NCBI GenBank assembly: GCA_020744225.1
Contig: JAGMWG010000009.1
Coordinates: 434,001 to 498,000, forward strand
Length of the DNA: 64,000 nucleotides
From: Paraphoma chrysanthemicola
Lineage: Eukaryota; Ascomycota; Dothideomycetes; Pleosporales; Phaeosphaeriaceae
Reading direction: 5' to 3'
Part shown: positions 33,539-44,168 of the stretch, one piece after another
How the letters are laid out: the number at the start of each line of letters is the position of its first letter
How positions within the stretch are numbered: the stretch's first letter is position 1
Program-made: the position numbers and the translations under genes
The notes under the pieces: model-generated
Databases searched by the model: none
What the model was told of the DNA's origin: nothing
What the model saw: the letters and a program-made list of their open reading frames with translations, nothing else

Positions 33539-35797
33539 ATGGCCGCAGCGCGTCGACAGCCCTCGATGCAGATTTTTCAGGACCCCGTACTTCCCATCGA
33601 ACATCACGACGCCAGCGTCTTCGACCCGCGCTACCTAGACCCCTACGTGTCTGTCACCGACGTGTCGAACCACTCCCACACCCTCCTCGCACCGCCAGCA
33701 ACCTTCATCAACGCGCCTTCACCCCGGAAGTCACGGCACGCATCGAGCTCACCCCCACCCCAAGCCTTGGCCGAGAAGGGCATTAACGGCATCTCTATCC
33801 CACCACCCATGGAGCGACAGTGGACCGACGCGCCCATGAAGAAGACCCAGGCCGCGATGCCGGAGCAAGCCCACGATCTGAGTCGCCTGCAGTACTGGAC
33901 CAACTACTCAACGCAGCCCGACAAAGAGAACGTGTATGCCTACCAGGAGCTTCCCATGTCCGCCATGTCAGCAGCAGAACCACCTGTAAAGCAGGGGCTT
34001 AAGCGATCGTTCTCGGATGCCGCACCTCTACGCGATCGCAGCAAGAAGCAAAAGGTCAAAGAGGTCAAGGTCGAAGAAGCAGACGGTCCTCTGCCGGATC
34101 CAGACCAGATGCCCAGCGTCGACGACGACGGCAACAAGCCCTCATACAGTTACGCGATGCTCATCGGAATGGCCATTTTGCGCGCACCCAACCGCCGATT
34201 GACTCTCGCCCAGATCTACAAGTGGATCTCAGACACGTTCGCCTTCTACCGCAACTCACAAGAGACTGGTTGGCAAAACAGCATCCGCCACAACCTCAGC
34301 CTTAGCAAGTCGTTCTCTAAGCAAGAGCGTCCCAAGGACGATCCCGGAAAAGGCCATTACTGGGTCATTAATGCAGGCTTTGAGAAGCAGTACCACAAGG
34401 TCAAGCCCGTTCGTCGACCCACCAACCCCGATGGCTTTTTGCCGGGATATGCCAGCGATCTGCCACGTCCGGCCACGTCGATGTCTGCTAGCTTCCCATC
34501 CATGAACTCTTCCAAGGCGTTCGACTCGAGCAAATTTCCCGAAGAGCCAGAGCTACCATCGTCTGATGCTACCATTCCGTGCTCAGACCCAGCGGCCCAC
34601 GATGGTCACGACCCTCTCAGCATGCCGCCGCCGCGCCAGATTCCGTCTTCACCGCCGCCAGCGGACATCCACTCATCGCCGCCTCCGCCAGTCTCGCGCT
34701 CGCGCTCTGCACGACAGGATACACCACCTCGTGCTCCACGCTTTCCGTCAAACAGCCGGTCCGGTGGACGCAAGCGCAAGTTCAACGGCCTCGGCGACAG
34801 CGGTTACTACTCGTCCATTGAGTCATCGGCAACAAAGGGCAACCCGCTCGGACCACTCCTCACTTCAGAAGCTGATCTCGATCGTCCTATCAAGCGTGGA
34901 CGTGCTGAGGAAGAGATTGCGCGCATTCGAGGCTCGTCATATGACTCGCCTACCAAGACTAGGTCACACATGAAGCAGCCTAGTAACGGCAATCTCATGT
35001 CGTCGCCATTCCGCCAGAACCCCAAGCTTAGCGGTCCGCTCACCCCTGCCGTGGTCTTTAAGCGTCCTGCCCTACCGCCGCCCTCGGCCTCGCCCAACAC
35101 CAACCTGCGTAATCATCGCAACAAGATGCGAGAGCTTGTTGGTGGCTCGCCGGACAAGAGCCTGGCTATGTGGGTCGACACCTCGTTCCTGGACAACAAG
35201 ACTTGGAGTCCCGCAGTGCAGATCCCGAACGAAGAGAGTGTCAATCTCGTTGGCCAAGGCTTCGAAAGCACCTTTGACATCTTTGGCGACTTCAGCTACA
35301 ACGACTCTCCGATCAAGCGTAGTGCTAAGCGCCCCCGCCTTGAGCGTGCAGCGACTACCAGCGGCATCCTAGCTGACATCACTGGCGCCAAGGGCAACAC
35401 GAACTCTCCCACTCCGAACTGGAAGATGTCGTCGTCGTTCCTCAACATCCCTAATCTGTCGCCTGCTAAGAACTTGTCGCCATTGAAGGCACCCATGCTC
35501 AAGCCGCCAACTTCCAACCCTGGTCTTGGCTTCTCATTCCCTAGCCCAGGCAAAGAGAATGGTCGCGCCGGTCTCACTCCTCCCAAGTCATTCAGTGCGC
35601 CAGCTACACAGCAAAAGCAGGATGATGACGAGGACATTTTCCACCTTCTACACAGCGATGAGTCTGAGCCCGGCATTGATCTCCTGCAAGGCTTCGAGAA
35701 GATTGGAGCAAGGACTTCTGCTGTCGCGCCTAACGGATCACCACAGAAGGTATCCGGTCGCCCTGGCCTGACCCGCAGCTCGACGGTTCGCTTCTAA
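33539..35797 (+). CDS. Forkhead transcription factor, Sep1/Hcm1-like
   Basis: Single exon of 752 residues, ATG 33539; an upstream CTG in frame is not used as a start. The forkhead DNA-binding domain covers about residues 198-290: NKPSYSYAMLIGMAIL, LAQIYKWISDTFAFY and the recognition helix WQNSIRHNLSLSKSF. No FHA domain precedes it, which separates it from Fkh1/Fkh2 and points to the Sep1/Hcm1 group that drives late-cell-cycle and septation genes. The remainder is disordered, Ser/Pro-rich, with many SP and TP sites (cyclin-dependent kinase sites) and a KEN-like DKENVY at about 129. Nuclear. Confidence 0.9.
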   Translation: MAAARRQPSMQIFQDPVLPIEHHDASVFDPRYLDPYVSVTDVSNHSHTLLAPPATFINAPSPRKSRHASSSPPPQALAEKGINGISIPPPMERQWTDAPMKKTQAAMPEQAHDLSRLQYWTNYSTQPDKENVYAYQELPMSAMSAAEPPVKQGLKRSFSDAAPLRDRSKKQKVKEVKVEEADGPLPDPDQMPSVDDDGNKPSYSYAMLIGMAILRAPNRRLTLAQIYKWISDTFAFYRNSQETGWQNSIRHNLSLSKSFSKQERPKDDPGKGHYWVINAGFEKQYHKVKPVRRPTNPDGFLPGYASDLPRPATSMSASFPSMNSSKAFDSSKFPEEPELPSSDATIPCSDPAAHDGHDPLSMPPPRQIPSSPPPADIHSSPPPPVSRSRSARQDTPPRAPRFPSNSRSGGRKRKFNGLGDSGYYSSIESSATKGNPLGPLLTSEADLDRPIKRGRAEEEIARIRGSSYDSPTKTRSHMKQPSNGNLMSSPFRQNPKLSGPLTPAVVFKRPALPPPSASPNTNLRNHRNKMRELVGGSPDKSLAMWVDTSFLDNKTWSPAVQIPNEESVNLVGQGFESTFDIFGDFSYNDSPIKRSAKRPRLERAATTSGILADITGAKGNTNSPTPNWKMSSSFLNIPNLSPAKNLSPLKAPMLKPPTSNPGLGFSFPSPGKENGRAGLTPPKSFSAPATQQKQDDDEDIFHLLHSDESEPGIDLLQGFEKIGARTSAVAPNGSPQKVSGRPGLTRSSTVRF

Positions 35798-37160
35798 GCT
35801 GCAAAGCTTATCTCATTACCTCTCGTCACCATTAATTCCGGATGCCGAGTTACATCACTGCACCTTCCTCAACACACTATTTGCGATACCCCACCTTATG
35901 TCGATACATTCGGCCTTCTCCGTATCTCTTGTCTCATTCGTCGAGCGACATTTCCATCACACTTGCTGGATATCCATTGGATACTCCCACCTTACGATAC
36001 TACGATGAACGATACCCACGATAGCAACGGCTGGCCCTTCTATGTATAGCGTCTTAATCATATTTCCTCTTGGGCAGGGCGTTGAAGGGCTACGTGGGCG
36101 TACATAATGATGTGTATCAGTCCGTCGACTTCCCGCGCGTTGAATTCATTGCTTTTTCTTGCTTTTCTTGCTTTTACTTCTTTTCCCATGTACGATACTC
36201 GCAACATGTACCGACGTGTCAGGACGGCTTTCCTTTGTGGTCGACACGACATAACTGCAATGCTCCTGTCTCGTTCATCAAGGCTTGAGGTCTCCTTGGC
36301 GACAGCCGCCCGCAAGGGCTGGCTTACAAGGAAACCAACACAGCCGGGTGGGTGAGTTGGTTGAGAGCAGCTGTCGTCTCTCCTTCAACTGGTTTTCCTG
36401 AATGTGCGTCGTCAACATCTTGCTTGATCGAATTTTTTCTGCATTGTAAAGTCTGGTTCGAGAAGAGGGAAGGTGTATCCGAGTCATTGCTAGATGGCTG
36501 AATGCACATGCGAGACGAGTGGATGCGGATGAGGACACGAAATAATGGAAGTCGACGGTCGTGCTTTTACTTTAGCTGAATCGAAAGTTTTGAAATACTC
36601 AATGTGTCACACTTGCACTAGTCACTGTGGTGTCAGTAAACGGGTCCGCATTTTATGACTGAAGGATTTGTGTTTGGTATAGTATTGGTCGACGTGTTCC
36701 ATTGCATTGCCCATCCAAGGCTGCCATCAATCCTGGGTTGGTTTAGGTCAATCGCAATAGAGTATCACAACGCTTTGACTGGCATCTCACGGTATGGCTC
36801 GCGCAGTAATCTACGAGCATAACTCAATAAGGATTCACGGACCACTTTCCTTGGATGTTTGAGCGTAATCTGCTGCCAGGACTCAGTACGGAGCGTAAGC
36901 GCCGTGAGGCCCACCTGTGGCGTTACGCATTGAGCCTTGTCGAGTTTGACTGATTTGCTCATCAGGCTGAGAGCAGGCTTCATCCAAATTCCAGTGCTGC
37001 GCCTCAGCTGTGCCGCTGCAATTGCCTGACTATTTCAAAATGCACGCCCTACATCGTTTCGCCCCTGGATAATGATAGCCTTCTAAACCACAGTATTTGT
37101 TCCGCGATTCAACTTTGCAGTCTCAACATATATCGGAGTCTTGGAGCAGCGCCTTACCAG
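35798..37160. other. Intergenic region
   Basis: About 1.4 kb. Includes a T-rich run near 36150-36190 (TTTTTCTTGCTTTTCTTGC). No gene or RNA gene supported; a D-arm-like GAGTTGGTTGAGAGC near 36354 was checked and rejected as tRNA. Confidence 0.4.
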
Positions 37161-39329
37161 ATGTCGCGCAAAATGGAGCATACATACAACTACACACCCT
37201 TGAGGAAAGGTGTTCGAGCCTTAGTCAAGAAAGACGGAACGTTCCCTCCACTAGACGTACCTGCTGATACTCTCAGCCTCACGGCTTCAACTACCAACTA
37301 CCGCATGGTAACGATCGGCGACATTCGAATCCTAGAGCTTCTCCCGGGATCCTTCGCAGACCCTATAGTCTGCCGATTGCGTATTGCCGCAATCGAAGAC
37401 ACCCCAACATACGATGCACTTTCATACATGTGGGGCCATGGCTCACACACGGGCAGAATAATGCTCGACGACGAAGTCTTCCCTGTGACTACTTCGCTCG
37501 AGAATGCTCTAAGACATGTGCGCCTGAATGACAGTGTGCGTTGTCTTTGGGCAGATGCCGTATGCATCAATCAAGGCGATATCAAAGAACGCTGGAATCA
37601 GGTCCATCTGATGAAGGAGATTTACTCGCGGTCTGCAACGGTGCGGGTTTGGATCGATGTCGAGCTCCCTCGGGAAGATCCCGTTGTTCACAGACTCTTC
37701 ACTCTGCAAGTACAGAGCAGTTTCGATCAGCTGGGCGATGATCCCGGATTCTGGGAACCACTTGTGCCACTTATTCGGAATCCGTATTGGGATAGAGTCT
37801 GGATTCAACAGGAACTTGCCTTTGCGCAGAAACTGGAATTTCATTGCCGCAGCGTGACTATACCTGGGGACTGCGTAATGGCATTCCAACTCCAGATTTC
37901 TCGGAAATTGGCCCATAGCGGAAGTCCGTTCGATGATAATGATGCTTGGAGTGTGTTCAGCCCACTAGGATCAACCACCAAGGCTCCTTCACGGAATTTG
38001 GCTTGTTGGCGGGAGATGATAAAGACCAAAGTACCCGTCGATCCACACACTCTACAGCCCGACTATTCTCTCCGTAAACCCGAAGCGGAGTGGCAGCTTG
38101 ATCCTCTCAAATGGGGTCCGTGGCTAAGCACCAGCCCCATCTATTTATTAGGAATGTTGCGCCTTTCACAGACCCTGAACGTAAAAGACCCAAGAGACCG
38201 AGTAAATGCTACTCTAAACCTCGTCATCGACTACGACGACGACGGCGAGGAACACAATAGCTACGAGCGAAGTCTTGCAGACAACTACTTGAGCGTGGCT
38301 CAACTACTGCCATTTAAATGCAACAGTCTCCAGTTTCTGGCCATGGCGAAAACCCCTACTATTCCTGATCCGACGGTCCAGGGCTTGCCTTCGTGGGCGC
38401 CAAATTGGAATCCGCCAGGAAATTCGGAGTATTTCCTAGGCACGTTTTGCGCGGCGGGCGATTTGCCCATGTACGGTACGCCCTTTCAAAGAGATATTGA
38501 GGACGGCATATTACACGCCAGGGGATTTCGGTATACTACAGTCGACCAGACGATCTCAGCTACAAACAACGCCTATACCCCGCTCTCAGTGCTGTCAAAC
38601 TTGTTTCTTTCCACCACAAAGTCTACCGGACGCCAGCATAGCGATATCAAGAAGCTCTCATCCACTCTCACCGGCCCAGCCATCACTAAATTCGGCTTAG
38701 GCCGCAGATATTTCAGCACAAATGAAGCAATTCTCTACACGGGCATTCTGCTTGATTATTCATTCGTTACTCCGGGACTGCGCATCGTCGACCTTCTTCC
38801 TTACACCACGAATCTCTACGACAAATCCCGGCGGACCCTCACCGCTGCACTGCAATCTTTGCGGCCCTTGCATCATCATCGCCCCTCATGTCTCCGCGGG
38901 CTCGACCTCGAAAAAATATCCGCCGCCATTCATTCGACCTGCGACCAAACCACACGCTTCGGACATTTCGTCCGGCTGGTACATAAAACGCTATCCTCGG
39001 GATGTCTGGGGTCGATATCTTCTGCTCCTACTCTTGCCATTACGGAAGGAACCGCCGATGTGCGATCTGGCGACGAGATATGGATCTTGTTTGGGTGTCC
39101 GACGCCCATGGTCCTTCGGCGCACTGGTTCATACTTTGTTGTCGTGTCGCCGGCGTATATCGTTGATGTCATGAATGGAGAGGCGATGGATGGGGTTAAG
39201 ACTCCCGATGACAAGAGTGGCGGCTGGTCTAGGATACGGAAAGACCGACGTTTGAGTCCTGCTCCTGCATACTCATACGAGTCCGGAAGAAGAAGAAGGT
39301 GGTTGGTAGAAGTAATTCGCTTGCGATAG
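37161..39329 (+). CDS. HET domain protein
   Basis: Single exon, 722 residues, ATG 37161 with a second in-frame Met at codon 5. The HET domain sits at about residues 85-230: YDALSYMWGH, LWADAVCINQGDIKERWNQV and PYWDRVWIQQELAFA. These carry the catalytic-type Glu and Trp/Gln residues of the TIR-like HET fold. A long variable C-terminal half ends with DEIWILFG and Arg-rich tail, the layout of many stand-alone HET proteins in ascomycetes. Probable role: cell-death trigger in vegetative incompatibility. No recognised partner within 2 kb; ArgJ follows on the other strand. Confidence 0.9.
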   Translation: MSRKMEHTYNYTPLRKGVRALVKKDGTFPPLDVPADTLSLTASTTNYRMVTIGDIRILELLPGSFADPIVCRLRIAAIEDTPTYDALSYMWGHGSHTGRIMLDDEVFPVTTSLENALRHVRLNDSVRCLWADAVCINQGDIKERWNQVHLMKEIYSRSATVRVWIDVELPREDPVVHRLFTLQVQSSFDQLGDDPGFWEPLVPLIRNPYWDRVWIQQELAFAQKLEFHCRSVTIPGDCVMAFQLQISRKLAHSGSPFDDNDAWSVFSPLGSTTKAPSRNLACWREMIKTKVPVDPHTLQPDYSLRKPEAEWQLDPLKWGPWLSTSPIYLLGMLRLSQTLNVKDPRDRVNATLNLVIDYDDDGEEHNSYERSLADNYLSVAQLLPFKCNSLQFLAMAKTPTIPDPTVQGLPSWAPNWNPPGNSEYFLGTFCAAGDLPMYGTPFQRDIEDGILHARGFRYTTVDQTISATNNAYTPLSVLSNLFLSTTKSTGRQHSDIKKLSSTLTGPAITKFGLGRRYFSTNEAILYTGILLDYSFVTPGLRIVDLLPYTTNLYDKSRRTLTAALQSLRPLHHHRPSCLRGLDLEKISAAIHSTCDQTTRFGHFVRLVHKTLSSGCLGSISSAPTLAITEGTADVRSGDEIWILFGCPTPMVLRRTGSYFVVVSPAYIVDVMNGEAMDGVKTPDDKSGGWSRIRKDRRLSPAPAYSYESGRRRRWLVEVIRLR

Positions 39330-39893
39330 ATGGTTATTAGCTGGTATATTGCTGTGCGAAGTCAGAAAGCTGGGTTAGTAGGTTTTGAAAATTAATTTCA
39401 CTTTCATGACAGAGCGATATAACTTGGGTTTCAGGGATGGCATGTTAAGAAAGCGAATCTGCTCCCGCTCTCCGCGATTTCTGGATCACTGGGGTAATAT
39501 TACTGTTCTTTTTGTCTGAATCCAAGGCATTAGCCTTCTCTTGCTCGAATCCGGAATTGTGCGACATACGAAAGCTCGGTATATTCGTGATGCAAAGGGG
39601 TCTACATAGTGCGTGGGATCGTGTGGATAAAGTTTGACGTGCTTGACGGAGATTGTATCGCCATTTATGATAGCTATGTATACGTGATCGCGATCGTAGA
39701 AGGGCTGGGCTAATAGGAAGGGCGCAAGAAAGCAAAAGCAGGACATGAGACGAAGCCGGTAGAGTCTGGGTCGTTGAGCGACGCATATAGTGCTACTCGC
39801 CCATGGAAGGTACTGAGATCTCCAAACAATATCTACATTCCTTTAATGCAGACTAAAATTGACTTTTGCGCTATGGTATCATTTTCAAACATA
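39330..39893. other. Convergent spacer, HET and ArgJ
   Basis: 3' flanks of two convergent genes. A minus-strand frame at 39486-39746 opens with a hydrophobic start like a signal peptide, but it overlaps another frame equally long and has no motif. Confidence 0.35.
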
Positions 39894-41294
39894 TCAAGTT
39901 CGGTAGTCGCCGTTGATCGTGACATACTCGTGCGAAAAGTCACACGTCCAGAACAATGCCTCCTCTTTATACCCCTTGTTCTCGCTCAGCTGTACTTTAA
40001 TTTCCAGATCCTCCGCTTCCAATATCTTCGCAGCCCGCGCTTCGTCTACCTGCTCTGGCTCACCGCGAACAAGCAACTTCAGCTCTTCACTCCCATCTGT
40101 GGGCACAAAGCTCACGCTGGTCTCTTCGGGAGTTACAGAGTCGACGCCCTCGGCATATCCCGTCGCGCAGAGAATGCGGCCCCAATTCGCGTCCTTGCCG
40201 TATAGAGCAGTTTTGACCAGGGGTGAGCGGGCAATGGTCGAGGCGACGCGGTGCGCATCTTTGTAGGTCGCAGCGTTTGTGACGCGAATGGTGACGAACT
40301 TGGTTGCACCTTCACCATCCCGCACAACAAGTTTGGCAAGATCGATTGCGAACTCTGTGAGCGTCTTTTGGAATGATTGGAAGTCTTCAGAGTCTGTCGA
40401 TGTGATCGTGCGACCACCAGCTGCGCCGTTGGCGAGGAGCGCGACGGTGTCGTTGGTCGATGTATCGCCGTCGATAGAGATACTATTGAACGACTTCGTG
40501 ATCGCAGATGTGAGAGCGGCTTGCAAGGGACCAGCTGCAACGGGCGCATCGGTGCAGATTATGCCCAACAGAGTTGCCATGTTCGGGTGGATCATGCCCG
40601 CTCCTTTGGTCATGCCGGCGATGTGATATTCTTCTGCACTGCTGGGTAGACTGAAGGTTTTCGAGACGAGCTTTGGAAAGGTATCGGTCGTACAAATTGC
40701 CCTTGCCGTGCCCAGCCAGTGCTCATGCGATCCTCCTAGATTGTAGTATGCGGTGGGGATCTTATCCAGGATCTTCTGGATTGGCAATCGTTGGCCGATA
40801 ACACCTGTGCTCATGACAACGCTACGACTTCCGTGACCGTCATCTTCCCCGTTGCTGTCCTCATAAAAGCACTGGTCTGTTGTCTTGCCCATGGAGACTG
40901 CGTCCTCTATTCCACCTTTTCCCGTCACAGCATTTGCGCAACCTGAATTTATAATAACTGCCCTGATACCATCTCCCTTCCGCTTCTTCAGCATATCCCT
41001 GCTGACCGTGACAGGCGCAGCTTGAAACTTGTTCGTTGTGAAGACCGCAGCTCCAGCGCACGGTTGGTCAGATGCGATGAGCGCGAGATCGTCGAAGCGC
41101 GTGTTCGAGGCCTTGACACCGACATGTGCACTTCCGGCGGAAAATCCGAGGGGATATGTGCCATCAGTAGGGACATACTTCTTCTTCGCACCCGGAATCG
41201 TGCCTTCGCCGGGCGCAGCATAGCGCCTAATCTGCGAAGACAAGATGCGATTCGCGCGAGCAACGAAGCGGGGATTTGGTCGCGTGAGAGACAT
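39894..41294 (-). CDS. ARG7: Arginine biosynthesis bifunctional ArgJ (ornithine acetyltransferase / N-acetylglutamate synthase)
   Basis: Single exon, 466 residues, ATG at 41294; an open extension to 41306 starts with TTG. The mitochondrial enzyme moves the acetyl group from N-acetylornithine to glutamate and can also make N-acetylglutamate from acetyl-CoA. The Arg-rich amino end (RFVARANRILSSQIRRYA) is a mitochondrial presequence. The precursor cleaves itself before the catalytic Thr in PNMATLLG (Thr about 241); KGAGMIHPN just before it is the expected site. Other blocks: INSGCANAVTGK, STGVIGQRLP, DGDTSTNDT and GKDANWGRILCATGYA. Two TGACTCA sites upstream point to general amino-acid control. 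Confidence 0.96.
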   Translation of the reverse strand: MSLTRPNPRFVARANRILSSQIRRYAAPGEGTIPGAKKKYVPTDGTYPLGFSAGSAHVGVKASNTRFDDLALIASDQPCAGAAVFTTNKFQAAPVTVSRDMLKKRKGDGIRAVIINSGCANAVTGKGGIEDAVSMGKTTDQCFYEDSNGEDDGHGSRSVVMSTGVIGQRLPIQKILDKIPTAYYNLGGSHEHWLGTARAICTTDTFPKLVSKTFSLPSSAEEYHIAGMTKGAGMIHPNMATLLGIICTDAPVAAGPLQAALTSAITKSFNSISIDGDTSTNDTVALLANGAAGGRTITSTDSEDFQSFQKTLTEFAIDLAKLVVRDGEGATKFVTIRVTNAATYKDAHRVASTIARSPLVKTALYGKDANWGRILCATGYAEGVDSVTPEETSVSFVPTDGSEELKLLVRGEPEQVDEARAAKILEAEDLEIKVQLSENKGYKEEALFWTCDFSHEYVTINGDYRT

Positions 41295-41454
41295 GGTGTG
41301 TGTCAAAAATCTCGACCTCGTTGGCCTGGCGCAACAATGTTAGCAGTGCGCTGAACTGGGTGTTGGTGCTTATTGGGAATATATGTGAAGCTCACTGTAT
41401 ACTACTGATATGAAATATACATACCTGGAATCTTATATGCTACACTCACTGGTC

Positions 41455-41495
41455 TGACTCAACCAATTCGAGTTCTGCGTTCCGCAAGTGACTCA
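41455..41495. promoter_or_regulatory. Two TGACTCA sites (Gcn4/CPC1-type) upstream of ArgJ
   Basis: TGACTCA occurs at 41455-41461 and again at 41489-41495, 34 bases apart, about 160-200 bp upstream of the ArgJ start on the minus strand. This palindrome-like heptamer is the known binding site of the Gcn4/CPC1/CpcA bZIP factors, which raise amino-acid biosynthesis genes during starvation. Two perfect copies at the promoter of an arginine gene are unlikely to be chance. Confidence 0.7.
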
Positions 41496-41539
41496 ATTGC
41501 GTCTCGCCAAAATTGTTGTTGCTGGACGCAGCTCCGCCG

Positions 41540-41610
41540 TTATCGCAGCCATCCCCGCGATAACATTAGCGGTAACTTTAGCGGCTCTGCTAAGCTCATT
41601 CTTGCTTAGC
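41540..41610. repeat. Two small inverted repeats
   Basis: TTATCGC at 41540-41546 pairs with GCGATAA at 41557-41563, and GCTAAGC at 41589-41595 pairs with GCTTAGC at 41604-41610. Each makes a perfect 7-bp stem with an 8-10 base loop. They lie in the spacer between the ArgJ promoter and the end of the third HET gene. Function unknown. Confidence 0.4.
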
Positions 41611-41802
41611 TTCACCGAGGCTCTAGTACATACAAGTAGGCTTCACGAGAGAACGTCTCGTGTAATAAAGATATTCGCAATGGTGCACTGAAAGTCCTCT
41701 CTCTCCCATAGTCCTACTACTACAAGTTTCTCCTCGCCTTTGACAAATATCGATAGAATGCAAAACTTCAAGCCACTGCGAGTGAAGAACAAGTTGATCT
41801 CT

Positions 41803-44001
41803 TCACCCACCTACAATTGTCCTCTCCCTCAGAATGATCTTCGCCCCTGGCTTCCCCGCACTCTCCATCGCTTCCGTGAGCAAATCCAGCTCCCCAAGTA
41901 ACAAACCCTTGCCAACAATTCGCCACTTCTCCTTCACCTGATCACCTTTTGCAGGCCGAAGAATCCACACTCGCAGCGGCACACACGACGTCTCGAGTAG
42001 ATGCGTCGGCACAGCAACCTGTATCTCCCTATCCGGCCCGTCTTGAAAATACTCGTTGACAGTCAGCGACGTGATGAATGTTGAGTCCCAACGCATGGTG
42101 CACGGAACACGGAAGGTGTGAAGTCCAATGTAGTACATTGATCTCGGGTCGGTGAGCCACGTCAGGAAGAGTGTAGCGTCGTCCAGAGTAGAAGGCGAAG
42201 GCTGCGCTATACCCAAAAGCGTCGAGACGGGAACTAAGTGCGCTAAGAAGGCCTTTGCTGCGCTGCGAAACGCAGGATTGACTGATAGGTCCTTGTTCTT
42301 TCCGGCGTTGTAATTCGGGCTAACGACGTCGCGTTTGATCTGCTCCCATAATCTGCCGGTAAACATAACTCCGTTCAAAATACAACCCGCCAGAAAACGG
42401 CGACGGGGTATGTCGTATTCGGCGTCTGAGTACGCGTCATTAGACGCTACTCGACCTTCGGCTTCCGGTCTTTTGCTAGCGGGTTGTGTGGTTGTTATAG
42501 TGGATGGGAAGATGTCGTAGGTAGGCCGGAGGTCCTTTTCTTTGATTGATCTCCATGGTGCGTCGAGAAAAAGCACGTCCATCTCAATTTCTCCCTCTTC
42601 CACTCGATGAATACCTTCCATGGTTCCAATCTTGTAACCAGGAAGCGTCGGATCATTCACCTCGTGTTTCGACATCCAGCTTGGCTTCCCATTCAGCATC
42701 ATAGACTGCCTATCCATCATGGTTAAGGGATGTAGATCTCCGGCGGCCAAAGCGAGAAGACTACTGAAGTACAATAGCTCCTCCTCAGTTTCTAACGGTG
42801 GCCCTATGTACGCCAGACCCAACCCACACAGGTTGATCAAAATACTAATGCGATCCTGCAAAACACTACAGCCCGTTGCGCTGATTGCATTATGACGCGC
42901 CATGATACTACCTCTAAACCCCTTCTCTTGGTCTTCAGGCTCAATTATACCTGAAATTGTCGCCTGTCCCTTCCACCAGATCTGTGTATTGGGCAGCACG
43001 TGCCTTGCGAGGCTCATGAGTAGTATCAGATTGGCCCACTTCATCTTCACAGTGGTATCGTTAGGCCCACACAGGATGAAGGTCGCATTGAATCGGTGAT
43101 CCGTCTGGCGCCTCTCAGACCACGGTCGATGCACGCCCATTTCGTGGAAACACCACGCCCGCCCCCACCAGCGCGCTGCGTTCACTTTCTCGTAGAAACT
43201 CGTAAAAGTCTCGATCTCGCTGGACTCAAACTTCCAGCCGCCATTGCAGGGACGCTGGGAGATGTCGTTTTTTTGCACGAGCTGAACCTCCAGCTCGGTG
43301 AGAAGCACATCCTCTAACAAAACGACAAGTCGCATGCACGAGCGGTAGATGATATCCATGGCCGCGATAGAGAGTTGTTTGTCCAAGGCTGAAGACTGGT
43401 CGATGCATATTTGATCTATCCAAATGCCTACTCTTGGGTGATCCTTCTCCGCCAAAATTGCGTCCACGATGGATTTCTTGATAGGCCAAATATCGTGGCG
43501 TTCGTACCCTTCTGGCAAAAGTTCGGGAGAGTGCCAACAGTACGAAATAGTAAGAAATTGCCTTGCGTACAGAGTGGAGATCGCAGTTGGGGTAGATGAG
43601 GCGGAAGGGTGTGGACAGAACGGTCGAGGTGGAGCGTAGACCAAATCGAGATGCGGCTTCGAAATTCCATTTCTGCAGATTTTCGACAATGATAGAGGTT
43701 TGGTTGTGACTTTTGTCGAGTTCAGAAAGGGCTTCTGCGAAGTCTCGGCTTTGTTGGCGGAAGAGAGGGTCAGTTGGAAGAACGAGGGTCCAAGGGGATT
43801 GTGGATAGCATATCGATGTGATGGGTCGCTGGAATCGTGAGATGCGAGATCCTGCAGTAGTTCGGACATGATCTTAAGTTCTGACAAAGCTATATCAGAC
43901 TGAAGGTCGTTGCTTGGTGCAGGCGAGGCTAACTTTTTTCGGCATGGCGTCCCATCTTCCTCTCTTGTCTGAGCCTGACTGTTCGTGCGCTGCCCTTTCA
44001 T
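41803..44001 (-). CDS. HET domain protein behind the PNP-ankyrin gene
   Basis: Single exon, 732 residues, ATG at 44001. The HET domain lies at about residues 145-300: YARQFLTISYCWHSPE, VGIWIDQICIDQSS and AARWWGRAWCFHEMGV. The leading 140 residues are polar, with FLNSTKVTTKPLSL. The long C-terminal part has LAALAAGDLHPL-type helices and a beta-rich end but no known domain. Its start is only 167 bp downstream of the stop of the PNP-ankyrin gene on the same strand, the tightest same-strand pair in the window. Candidate cell-death effector. Confidence 0.88.
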   Translation of the reverse strand: MKGQRTNSQAQTREEDGTPCRKKLASPAPSNDLQSDIALSELKIMSELLQDLASHDSSDPSHRYAIHNPLGPSFFQLTLSSANKAETSQKPFLNSTKVTTKPLSLSKICRNGISKPHLDLVYAPPRPFCPHPSASSTPTAISTLYARQFLTISYCWHSPELLPEGYERHDIWPIKKSIVDAILAEKDHPRVGIWIDQICIDQSSALDKQLSIAAMDIIYRSCMRLVVLLEDVLLTELEVQLVQKNDISQRPCNGGWKFESSEIETFTSFYEKVNAARWWGRAWCFHEMGVHRPWSERRQTDHRFNATFILCGPNDTTVKMKWANLILLMSLARHVLPNTQIWWKGQATISGIIEPEDQEKGFRGSIMARHNAISATGCSVLQDRISILINLCGLGLAYIGPPLETEEELLYFSSLLALAAGDLHPLTMMDRQSMMLNGKPSWMSKHEVNDPTLPGYKIGTMEGIHRVEEGEIEMDVLFLDAPWRSIKEKDLRPTYDIFPSTITTTQPASKRPEAEGRVASNDAYSDAEYDIPRRRFLAGCILNGVMFTGRLWEQIKRDVVSPNYNAGKNKDLSVNPAFRSAAKAFLAHLVPVSTLLGIAQPSPSTLDDATLFLTWLTDPRSMYYIGLHTFRVPCTMRWDSTFITSLTVNEYFQDGPDREIQVAVPTHLLETSCVPLRVWILRPAKGDQVKEKWRIVGKGLLLGELDLLTEAMESAGKPGAKIILRERTIVGG

Positions 44002-44168
44002 CCACGGACTGAATCGACCTCGAATAAAGACTTCTGGCCAATCCTCACGTCTCGACCATCAACACCTTCATCGCGTAGGGAAGAACAATGTAAGATCCTT
44101 CTCGTTACAGGGTGGTTCTCGCCCCAGTGAGGAATAGGGATATCAAACTTGGGTTGTCACAACCTCTC

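Noticed and set aside
36350..36470. tRNA-like words (GAGTTGGTTGAGAGC and later GGTTCGAG)
   Set aside because: Spacing is about 95 bases, no acceptor stem pairs at the ends and no anticodon arm can be drawn.
39486..39746. Possible small secreted protein
   Set aside because: Hydrophobic start only; an equally long frame overlaps it and the stretch is the 3' flank of two convergent genes.
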